A stretch of DNA of 64,000 nt from Dama dama. Taxonomy: Eukaryota > Chordata > Mammalia > Artiodactyla > Cervidae. The notes beneath the pieces were generated by a model. The model was not told where the DNA came from. It made no database searches and was given only the letters and a program-made list of their open reading frames with translations. Position numbers and translations under genes: made by a program. Numbering within the stretch: position 1 is the stretch's first letter; the number at the start of each line of letters is the position of its first letter. The DNA lies in the NCBI RefSeq assembly GCF_033118175.1, contig NC_083681.1, positions 16,944,001 to 17,008,000 on the forward strand, written 5' to 3'. Shown here one piece after another: positions 49,201-61,200 of this stretch.

Positions 49201-52200
49201 CTGCTCTTCAGAGGCTCACGTGAGGAGTGGAGGGACTCACCTATGTGGGGGTGGGGCTTGCCTGGGTGGAAGTCGGGCTCACTTACGGAGGGAGGGCCTT
49301 GCCTGAGGGGGTGGGGCTCATATGCAGAGGGGCAGGGCTTGCTTGGGGAGGGGCGGGGCTTGTTGAGGGGGTGGGGCTCTGCAGAGGGGCAGGGCTTGCT
49401 TGGGGAGGGGCGGGGCTTATTGAGGGTGTGGGGCTCACCTATGCTCCCCTTCCAGGTCTTCTCCTCCTTTCTCTCCTCAGCCAACTGGCTGCTGGTGAGC
49501 GAGGTCTGGCGGGAGTGAGTCCCGGTGGCTGCTGCAATGGATGGCACCGAGCGGGCAGGTCTCAGGCTGGAGGAGTCCGTCTTCCCGGCATCTTTACGGG
49601 ATCGCTGCTGGAGGACCTTAATCATGGCATCCTTCTCTATGATTTTGGCATGGAGATTTTTAATACTGTGTAAGAAAACAGAACAGTCAAGATCAAAATC
49701 CATGGGATAACAGGGATATTTGCACTTCTCTCAGGACCCCACAGACTTTAACTATAATTCCAAGGACAGAGTTAACTGCCGCCTATCTTCAGTTTACAAT
49801 CTCCAATTGTAGAAGACTGACCTTTTGTAGTACCTGAAAAGGGGGCACCTTCTCTGGCCCCTCAGGAGGCTCTGGGACCCCAAGGACACACTGGCAGGAC
49901 CTCCTGGCCTGAAGTGTGTCTAGGAGCCTGGCAGTGGGAAGGGCATGAGGAACTACGGGGAAACACACACAAACTCAAGCCTCACGGGGTGGGCTGCTCA
50001 CGAAGAGTCAATTTCCCTATTTTCTGAGGGGAAAAAAAAGTGGACAAGTTTTTTGTGAGAAGATGACGTTTTCCTCCCTGAAGGTCAAAAATGAGAATCA
50101 GAAGACACGTGAGTTCTTTTCACAACCCAGATAGTAACTTGCTGAGCTTATCAACGACTCAGCCATGCAGTCCTATTTTCACATCTGCAGAATGAGAAGC
50201 TCAGCTTCCCAGGGCTCGATGGGGAGGACTGGGGATGGGCGGCAGGCTAGCTCTGAGATGTCACAAAGCCTGCTGGAGGACTTCTTGTTTACTTCAGGAG
50301 AAAAACACATCAGCTATATAGATATTCTTTATTACTGGCTGGAATATATAAATACTGGCTCAAAAACTCTGAGACTCTGGCATATGATGTTTCCCTCTGT
50401 CCAGCTGATACTGTCCAGTAGGCTGTAGAGACAGACACCCAGAAAATACATGGGCTTCTAAATTCTTGCTCTGCATCTGACATGAAATTAGATCCCAGAA
50501 ACCTCGGGCTCCAGGCCCCTTGTTAACAGGACTTTTTCCTTGGAATGTGGACTTGGAGGACTCAAGCTTAAGGCTGTCTAGAATGGGAATGGGCTGGAGA
50601 TGAGTGCGCACAGCGGGCTGGTGGCCCCACCGGGCTCTCGAGGCGGGTGGCAGGCGTGGGACCCAGGGGCTGGGCACGGCCGTCCCTTACGTGTACTCCA
50701 TGTCCTGACACCGCCTGGTGGCCTGCACCACCTCCTCCTCCTCCTGCCAGATGTGGGCCTCCAGCGAGCTCTCGCCATAGCTGCCGTTCCTTGAGTGGTT
50801 GACAATCGTGGTGTCCCTGGCAACACAGGACACACACACAGACTGATGTCAGTCAGTTCTCTCCCTAAACCCCTAGAACGGAGCTAGTATCTAAGGAAAA
50901 TAAAATCCCAAATTCCAAATTCCCTGCCCCTTCTACCAACGACCCCGAATCATAAGTGACATGGTGCGTGCTGAATGCGGACACTGTACACTCTCAGGTT
51001 TAAGGGCCAGTGTCTACTAACGTGGGGACACTGGATAGTATCATGTCAGTTAGCATGTCCTTGCGTGTGCTCTTTCACTCCTTTCTTACTTTCTCAATCA
51101 GAGTTCAGGTTTTATTCTGTTTCTCCCCCATTTAGGAGCTATCTCAGTATTTTACAGGAAATGGGGACTCAGGAAATCCCTGAAACAGAGACTGCTCCTC
51201 CTGGACAGCAAGGCTCCGGCTGGAGTCCCCTCCACGCTTGCATTCGGCTCGCTTCTCCCGTGAGCCCCTGCCTAGGATTCAGGTCCGTTCAGCGCAACAA
51301 CTGTGCTGGGCAGCAGGACACAAAAATGAAGAAGACACACCCCGTGTCCCGGGAAAGTCCAGCCGAGGGGGTGGATGAGGGGAGGGACAGACAGAGGGAG
51401 GCTGCAAAGCAGTGCAGCTGGCAGCAGATGCCTGGCTGAAAACAACCGGTCAAAGGGGACTGCTCTCCTGTCACTGGTTCTGTCAATATAATTACTCCTC
51501 ACGGGGCTTCCCCGGTGCCTCAGACAGTAAAGAATCTGCCTGCGATGCACGAGACCCGGGTCTGATCCCTGGGTCAGGAAGATCCCCCGGAGGAGGGCAT
51601 GGCAACCCACCCCAGTGTTCTTGCCTGGAGAATTCCACGGACAGAGGAGCCTGGCGGACACAGTCCATGGGGTCACAAAGAGTCGGACACAACCAACACT
51701 TTCTCTTTCAATGGTGATTAGTAAAGATAAGATAATTGTGTCATCTAAGTCAGGGGTCCTTAACCTTTTCGGCACTCGGGACCAGTTTCATGGAAGACGA
51801 TTTGTCCACAGGGGTGGGGTGGAGTGGGAGAGGGTGGATGGCTCAGGCAATGATGTGAGTGATGGGAAGTGACAGATGAAGCTTCAGTCGCTCGGTCGGT
51901 CGGTCGCTCCTAACAGGCCACGGTACTGGTTCTCGGCCTGGGGGTTGGGGACCCCTGAATTCTAAGAGATCTAAGCATGTCTGAGGCTGAAAGGCACAAT
52001 CTTAAACTAGGAAGTGAATCTTTAGTAAGAAGGGATGCAGCTTCACATCCCTGTAGCTTCACATTACAGTGTTAAAATCTTAAAGCTCTTTTCTAGAACA
52101 CCTAAAAGTAGCAAAAAGGGGGGCCTTCTTGCATGTATGCAGGAGGGAGTGTTTCATCATGCCCAGACCTGGGTGAAGCACATTATCCCAGGTATCTCAT

Positions 52201-55200
52201 GTAGCTCTCTCAGGAACTTGGGCAGTAAGCATTATTATCCTCATTTTACAGATGAACAAATGAGTGAGTTTGGAAGAGCACCCAGTTAGTGAAGGCAGAT
52301 GGATTCAAATTCAGATATCTCTGACTCCAAAGTCCATGCTCAAAAAAAAAAAAAAACAAAAAACAAAGTCCATGCTCTTAACCACTTCACACTCCTGAGT
52401 GTCCCGTGTCTTTATGAAGAGGCCTCAGCAAAGGTACACGAATGATAAGATAAACCAACAAAAAGGGCACACGGGAGAATGCGGCCAAGTGCAAACTGAC
52501 TAAAACAAATCAGAATTGCCTAACAGCACAGGGAGCCAGCAGAGCGCTTTACACATATTGACCCAATTATAAATTCACTCCATGGTGCTCAAAACTCATC
52601 AATACAGGGAATTAGAGCCAGAAACATTTTCAACTGATTTATTTTTAGAGAATTTACTGGAAATAGATTAAAAAAATTCATATTTATACTATCAAGAACA
52701 GGAGGTACAATTAGATGAATACAACTTAGAAAGTACACACACACAACTCTCAACAAAATATTACATTGCTTTGAAATGTTTAAAAAGTTTCAAAACTTCC
52801 CCACCCACACAAAACAGCCTAGCCTCTCAGACTTGTGATCACTGGTGCCAAAAATGCATCAAGATGGCAAAATCACACTGCCTATAAACATGAAGTATGC
52901 AGCAGTGGCTGCAAAGTCACTAAGTTAATGGCTGGGAATAGTCATTTTTGCCAGTTCTTACATAGCCATTTAGCATCTCAGCAATAAGAGCTCAGAATTT
53001 TGACCTTTCTAAAAAGTTCTTCATTTTCCTTTCCTCCCTTTTTGTTAACAGCAAAGCCATGCTAAACTATAGAGGTTTTCTTTGAAAAGAACAGTAAGAT
53101 AGGAGTTACAAATACGACCTCCTCTGAACTGATTTTTCCTAAGACTGGGGGAAGCAGTGGTCAGTAGAAGGGAGGGAAGTTTCCCACAGAATTATTAGAT
53201 GCTCAGTAATCACATGTAGAAGCAAAAAAAAGGGGAAGGGAGGGACGGTGGAAAGAGTCCCCATCCACCTACGAATCCATCCATCCGGGACTTTAAACAG
53301 AGCTAAGGAAGAGAGCAACAAGGCTGGGTAAATCCCACGGGATTATTGTCTGACAGCAAGAGGCGTTTCCCCTGCTCGAAGGACGACAGACGGCCAAGGC
53401 TGGGGCTCACATGGTGGGCTGGGGCTGATTGTGGGCTCTGGCTGGTTCATCTCACAACACTCCTCCACCCCCGTCCTGTGCCCTCCGAGCAATCTCATGC
53501 CCCAGACCTGTTCCATTCCCTACTTCTGACTTTACTTTCCAGTCCCATTTGTCTCCAGAACCCCTCTTTTTTTTTTTTTTTTCTTTTGATTGCTGTTTAG
53601 TTGCTAAGTCCTGTCCAACTCTTTCACAATACCATGGACTAGAGCCTACCAGGCTCTTCTGTCCACGGGATTTCCCAGGTAGGGATACTGGAGTGGGTTG
53701 GCATTTCTTTCTCCAGGGGATCTTCCTGACCCAGTGATCAAACCTGAGTTTCCTGCATTGACAGGTGGATTCTGAGCCATCAGTGAAGCCCTCCTGGGGA
53801 TTCCAAGTGTGCATCTAATGTGATAAATCAAGAGTTGAGACAACAATGACCCATAACAGCCTTGGGTCATTCTTCCAAGGCAGCGCTATTGGGGTTTCGG
53901 TGTCCTCAGCCAGGGGAATACAGTCTGCTTCCTTGCACATCACCAGTCAATAACTGTAATTTCCATTTCATAAATTAGGTAATTTCTGAGTAAAGTAAGT
54001 GATGCTCAGAAAGGCCTTGTGCAGTCTCACACCTAGAGTAGGCAAAAAGCAGGCAGTGAGAGCCGTGACTGGCAGAACGCACAGCCTTGCAGGTCAGCGC
54101 AGCGAAAGTGCATGCAGGTGAGACAGAAGGGCTGAAAATGGATGTCCTGCCTGCCCACTTGGTGTTCCTTCCATCAAAACTCATGCAGAGAGACAACTCC
54201 CAGGGCAGCCACTGACAGGCAGATGTTAGACTAAACTGGCAAACAAGGCCACATCTCACCATGCAACTTTATGATGGGCTGTTCTCTGCCTCGGGATCCA
54301 GAGGTGATTTAGATATTAGCTCAGAAAACAAAGAGCTGAAGATAAAAACATTTTAGTTATGTCAAAAATCAAGAAATGTTTCCAAGGGTTTCACCAGTGT
54401 CACTCACACATTTCAAGGGCTGGCCTGAGGCTGCAACTTCCTCCAGGGCTGGAGCTGCAACTCACTAAGAGATTGATATGTATCCTGAATGCCTAGTTCT
54501 ACTCCCAAAGACACACTCAGAGGGGACGCTGTGGGCTGGTTTCCCTCACAGCACAGACATACAGAATCAACACTTGAGCACTAATAAAGGATCCCCAAAT
54601 AGTCACTTTCCACTTGGGTCTGCAGGTGCAAGTGTGCTGAGCGCCCAGAGGAGGCATCTGTGCCCATGTGGGTAGCACTGGTCTCTGAGTTCCTGGAGGT
54701 GCCACGGGGGCATTCAGCTAGCAATTCTCTACCTGGGTAATGAACATGACAGCCCACGCTCAGCTCATAAAGTATCTCCCCCGAACCACAGAACCACAAG
54801 GGACCTTCTCTACCTCATTCGAGAAGAAATCACACAGCCCAAGAAGTGGAGGGCTGACTAACAACAGCGTTCGCTTCTCCTGCCTGGTTCACAACCTACC
54901 ATCCCCAATGGTGCAACAACAACCCTTATTTAGTCCAGTTTTATGGATGCTCCTTCAAAATCTGAGGCTCTCTGCTAAATATGCTGACTCAAATTTTTGG
55001 TAAATTCTAGACAACTCTGAATTCAATGCCCAACATAACTTATGGGCAGAAAGGAGGGTGGTGAGAATCCAGACTAGTAGAGCAGACAGCCTTGCAGGCC
55101 AGTGCAGCAGAAGTGCATGCAGGCGAGGTGCAGCAATTGAGGGAAACGACCTGCTCATTCAGACAAGGGTAGAAGCTAAGAATTATCATGTGAATTATCG

Positions 55201-58200
55201 AGCATTTTGACCTAATTTTTAGAGAAAGAGTAAGGCTGTGCACCCACAACAAAGGAAATAAAGCAAGAGAGGTAGTAACTGATAGCCACGGAAAACCATT
55301 TCAAACCAAGTGAAATCAGGCTTTAAGCTCAACAAATTTCAATTTGACGGGTGGGCCCACCACTTACTACCACTGTGTCTCTCTAAGCCCCAATTCTTCA
55401 CCTGCAAAATGAGAATAATAATAGTCCTCACTCTCAGGGCTGTTATGAGGATTGCATGTTCTTGTCTGGCCCATGAAACATACCCACTGTTAAAAAAGAG
55501 CATAAAGTATATGATAAAGTAATGATGCTTTTTCAGTATCATTCTTCAAAGACCTCATAGTACTCTGCTGAACTGATGGACTTTAAAGTACTGAATGACT
55601 CCCACTTGCTGGGCTCTACTCTGTTTTAAATGTATTGATGTTTTCAACCACAATGAGATGAACGCCCTTGGACCTGGGTCTTCAGGCACTTATACAATGA
55701 TTTCCCTGAGAAATGCTGAGAACCAGAATTGTGGAACCAAAGCAGAGGTGGTGGTGTTCAATTGCTAAATCGTGTCCAGCTCTTTGTGACCCCATTTGTC
55801 CTCATCAGGCACGCTTCCCTGTCCATCACCAACTCCTGGAGTTTACTCAAACTCATGTCCACTGAGTCAATGATGCCATCCAACCATCTCATCCTCTGTC
55901 GACCCCTCCTCCTCCTGCCCTCAATCTTTCCCAGCATCAGGGTCTTTTCCAGTGAGTCCTCCAAAGAAGAGGGATAGATTACCGAATTCATTCTCCAGAA
56001 ATCTTACACCACACCTTGCTCTCCACCTAGCAGTACAGCCACTTTGCAATTATTTTTAACCGGTCCCACTCCCTGGGATGCACCCGTGAACCCCTCAGGA
56101 CACCCTGCGCTTCTTTCCACTGTGTTTTCCGAGCCTCACCTCTCGGCGGCGGCGGTGGCCGCGGCACTCATGGCGAAGTGGCGGATGGCGCTCTCCTCCA
56201 CGTACTTCTGCTCCCATTTGGTCATGTCAGCCTCCAGCGCCAGGATGCGCTCCTCCTTCTCCCTCACGAGTTCCATGAGCGCCGGGGCGTTGTACTCCGG
56301 CAGGCTGGCCGGCTGGCTGTTGCCGTGTTTCTGGAGAAGCAGAAGAAATAACACCTCGATGCTGAACCGCGCTGCCAAGGAGACCGCGTGTGGGCAGAGC
56401 TCCCCCGGCGAGCGGTTCACGCAGGTCCTGCGGCGCGTTTCACACGCATCCACACGCCCTTGCCTCCTCTCCAGCACAGATGACCCTAACGGGTGGATCT
56501 CCACACCAGTCAACCGCTATGTCCGGTTCCTCTAGCTCATTTAATTCTCCTGGAACTCTACCAAACGCACAATGTGATCCCAATATTGCAGACGGGAAAA
56601 CTAAGCTGTTGAGGGAGCTTGAATGCACTGTTCTGTGTCTCTAAGGCCACTCTTAAGCAGGTTCAGGATTTAAATCAGAAGTCTGTCTGGCTACATCCAG
56701 CTTCACCTGTCAGGAAGTGCCTTTGTCCAAGGTCTCCCAGTTGATTTATCCCAAGAGTAAGAACTAGAAAGAAGACTGGGCCTCCGGGTCTAGGGCATTT
56801 TCTCCAGAGTTCAAGGAAGTGATTCAGCTGTTTGCTTCCCCTGAGGCTGGGAGTCAGAAGGGAGGCCCAGGAAGTGGGAGTGAGGTGCCCCGAGGCAGTG
56901 GTTCTCAACCTTTTTGGCACAGGGACTGGTTTCCTGGAAGACAGCCACAGACTGGGGGTGATGATTTTGGAATGATTCAAGCACATTACATTTGTTCATT
57001 GTGCACTTTATTTCTCTTATTATTACATCAGCTCCACCTCAGATCATCAGGCATTAGACCCCGGGGCTGCGGACCCCTGCCTTGAGGGCATGCTTGCCCA
57101 GCCTCACCACTGTCCGCTGGGAAACAGAAATTAACACCTACCCCACGTGGAAGCCAGGCAATCAAATAGGACAATAACTAGGAAAGCACTTAATACACTT
57201 TAAAGGGCTAAACAAAGTGCTACCGGAAAACCTCTGATGCAAGTTAAGCTCATTTCCCAGCCCCTTCTCTCCATCTGGGTCCATAAAAGAGCCGCCTCTC
57301 AGTTTCTATCCAAATCCCTTGTGTTGCATCTCAGGCTGGTGACCTGCTCAGGTTAAGAGCTATTTGAGCAAATACATGCATTTCAACACTCAAGTGTTCA
57401 GAGATAGCACAATCTAATGGGTAAGTATGTTGGCCAGAAAAACATACGAAGGGTCAGGCAGGCCAGCTTCTGTAGCCCGTTCAGCTATTCACCAGATATT
57501 TACTAAGCATGCACTCTGTAAAGGGGATATCACAGGGAACAATGCAGAGAAAATCTCTGCCCTCAATGTATTCACCTGGGAGAAATGTCCTAATTAGCTC
57601 CTTGATCTTGAGCTGGTCTCTCAGCTGCCCTGGACCTCATTTGCTCTTCAAGAATATTTCCCCTAGACTCCCCTTGTGGCCCAGTGGGTAGGAATCTGCC
57701 TGCCAATGCACGGGACACGGGTTCAATTCCTGGTCCTGGGAGATTCCACATGGCATGAGGCAACTAAGCCAGTGCACCACAACAATTGAGCCTGTGCTCT
57801 AGAGCCTGAGAGCCACAGCTACTGACCCCATGTATTACAGTTACTGAAGACCACGTGCCTAGAGCCTGTGCTCCGCAACGAGAAGCCATCCCAACGAGAA
57901 GCCCACGCACTGCAACCAAGAGTGGCCTTCACTCATTGCAACTAGAGAAAGTCTGTGCGCTGCAATGAAGATCCAGTGCAACCAAAGCAAAAATTTCAGT
58001 ACATTTTTAAAAAAAGAATATTTCCCCTTCTCTCTTCTACTTCCTAAGACCACTTGAGCTCTGTTCAAGAAAGAGAAGATTGTGAGTTCTAAAAATTTTA
58101 ATTTCCCTTCCCTTTTTACCGTTACTCTATTTCACTTTCTCCCAACTTCTAATGATGCTTGAGTACTACACTTTGCCTCCCAAAGTAGAGGGAGATGACT

Positions 58201-61200
58201 TCTAAAAAAGAATCTGTTCGTGGAGAGCTGCTATTTCCTGCTGGTCCTAGCGTCTTGACCTATCTTCCTCTTCCCTCTTCTCAGTCCAGCCACATTTGTC
58301 ACTTTTTATTTCAGTGGCATTGGAAAAGTTGGAGCAATCTGGGCACCAAAGATGCCTGCCCTGGGCGATCAAACGACTCTGAAGGAAATGATGAGAAAAA
58401 ACAGCAATGACAGTTATTCTTCCTTCATCAGTTGCCAAGTGTCAATCACTGTAAGGATTTTGTGCAGATTCTCTTATTTGTAGTTACAAGAATATGGTAA
58501 GTATAATTTATGTCCCCCATTTTAGAGACAAGGAAGTGAAGGCTCAGACAGACTACTTTTTCAATAGACAAAGGCAGGATTCAGCACTGGTCAGCCTAAC
58601 CTCAGAGTCCATGGTCTGAACTGATTTACGATTCCGTGCCACTCTGCTCACCTCCAGTCTAACCATCCTTCTGGAAGGTTCCAGGGCACCCTGCAGGAGT
58701 AACGGAGCTCCTCTGGGCCTCGGTGTTGTTAGAGGGCTGGGCGGAGAGAGTCAGCAGTGTCTTGGCGTGTGTCTAAAGGCAGAGCCCTTCTGCGGGGTAG
58801 TTGATTCAAATGTGCTCTAAGTTGTTCTCTCAATGGTCCTTTCAGAATGACTCTCTATGGGGAAGGTGGGCAGTGTGACCTTATTGCTTTGTTGAAGAGA
58901 GAGATGACCGGGAGCTTTATTTCTTTTGTGTAACCTCCGTATGCCTTCTGATGGGGTCAGATAAATACTTCCTTCAGTGGCACTGGGGTGAAGGAGCTGG
59001 GTGCAGCGTGGGCTGCCCATATCCTGGGCAGGCAGATGCGTGAGCTCCTCACAGTGAATGAGGTGGAAGCGGATCAGAGTATGAGTTCCTTGGGTGACCC
59101 TGCACTCCAGAGTGGATGCTGGTAATCCCTGGTGGGGGTCAACAGAACTGTGATCGCCACACTTCTTCACAGACTCCAGGCAGGAATCGGACCAATCTAT
59201 ATAGTATCTGCCACATGGAACTATTAAAACCCCAAGGTGTTCTGGTGGATTTCTTTGTGACAACACTTTTGCCTTTTCTGGTTATAGAATAACATATGTG
59301 AAGTGTTGGTAAGTCGTGTCTGACTCTTTGCGACCCCATGGACTATAGCCTGCCAGGCTTCTCTGTCCATCAATTCTCCAGGCAAGAATACTGGAGTGGG
59401 TTGTCATTCCCTTCTCCAGGGGATCTTCCTGACCCAGGGATTGAACCTGGGTCTCCTGCATTGCAGGCAGATTCTTTACTGTCTGAGCCACTAGGGAGTA
59501 AGCTCACTGAGAAAATGAAGCATTAAAGGAAAAAAATTTTTTTAAATTGTCTTTTTAATGGGTAGGGAAAAGTAGGGAAACCCTCAAGTTCCTTTCACAA
59601 CAGAGGAGACGGATTAACACTCTCATTAAAAAAACAACAAAACCCCCCCTGTAATATTAATGTAAAGAAGTGCTGGGCAGTTCTGCTTAAAGATTGTTTC
59701 CCCTTTCTCTGGTCTCATGTCAGCCACACACAGCTGGGGTCTGCTATCCCCTCCAAAGACAAGTCCAAACTGTAAGCTGCATAATACTTGAAGAGTCCCA
59801 ATTCTGAAACTTTCATCCTCCCGGTGTGTGCATGCAAAGCTAAGTCGCTTCAGTCGTGTCCGACTCTTTGCAACCCACTGGACCCACCAGGCTCCTCTGT
59901 CCATGGGATTCTCCATGGAAGAATATTGGAGTGGGTTGCCATGCCCTCCTCCAGGGGATATTCCCAACCCAGGGATGGAACCTGCGTCTCTAACGTCTCC
60001 TGCATTGGCAGGTGGCTTCTTTACCACTAGCACCACCCAGGAAGCCCTCTGTCCTCCCCAGGTAGCCTAAATCTGGCAGCTGACTTTATGTACAGTGGGA
60101 ACGTTGTGTTTGCTGGTCTAAGGAAAAAATTGATGTGACTGTGCAAGGGTCTAAGTGTGCATATGGGAACAGGCCTCTGTGGCAATAGAGATATTTCGAA
60201 ATAATGTTAATTTCACATTTCTTCTGGATATATAACAAGGATAATGGAGTTGAGTCTGGTTTCTTTCTTTTTTTTTTTTTTTAAAGAAAAAGACATCGTG
60301 CAAAACTAAATGTTGTTGATAATGTACAGGAAGATATTCTTATACATTTCAGATAAGAAATTGGTACATTTACTTTGTAGAGCAATTTGGCAATATCTAG
60401 CGATGTTTAGCATATGCATTCGCTATCCAGAAATTCCATTTTTAGGTATATCCTCTTGGGAAACTCTCACATTCTTTAGCAAGGAGACATGTAAAAAGGC
60501 AGCTCATTAGAGTAGTCTATAACAGCAATACCACTGACAAAAATCCCGAGAGTAATCAGTGGGGGAGAGATGGTTGAGAATACTTAGAGGAGAGTCTGGT
60601 TTCACGGCACTCAAAATAGAAGATCCAGGGGTAAGTAATTTAACTGTAGGTGTGGGTGGCACACTAACTGGAAAGGAACATTCTTTTTTGCTCTAAGTAC
60701 TGAGATGTGCCTATTCTGTCAGCCAGGAACTCATAAATACCCACCAGGTGCCGGCACAGTACCGGGCACCAGAGAGCCTACCCTTCAGTTGGGAAGCTTA
60801 AGATCTCAATAACTGAGCAACAGAGAACAGCCGAAGGGTGGCCCTGAAATGCTGGGGAATGTGGCACATGTTAGACAGATGGGAAGTCCAGAGACAGACT
60901 CACTTCCTCCTAAGAAGCCAAGTTGGTGGGGGCCAGGGTGGGCTCTTGAATTTTCTGGGCAATCTCGCCAACACCTCCATTGCCGGCCAAGTACACATGC
61001 GCAGAGGGAGCTGTGTGCGCTGCCACGAGAAAGGGCTGAACTGGCCTGAGCATGTGCTTTCAAGTGTTTTCAAGTGTTTCAACCATAACCATTACGCACT
61101 GTCCCCTAGATAATTACATGGAGCCTTGTCTCGCATTTCCCTGGTTCCAAACTTACAGCACACCCTTCACCAGCTGCACAGAGGGTTCGGCCCACAGCGC

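Noticed and set aside
49227..49673. 148-codon glycine-rich plus-strand ORF
   Set aside because: It is the opposite strand of the minisatellite and of the AMOTL1 exon.
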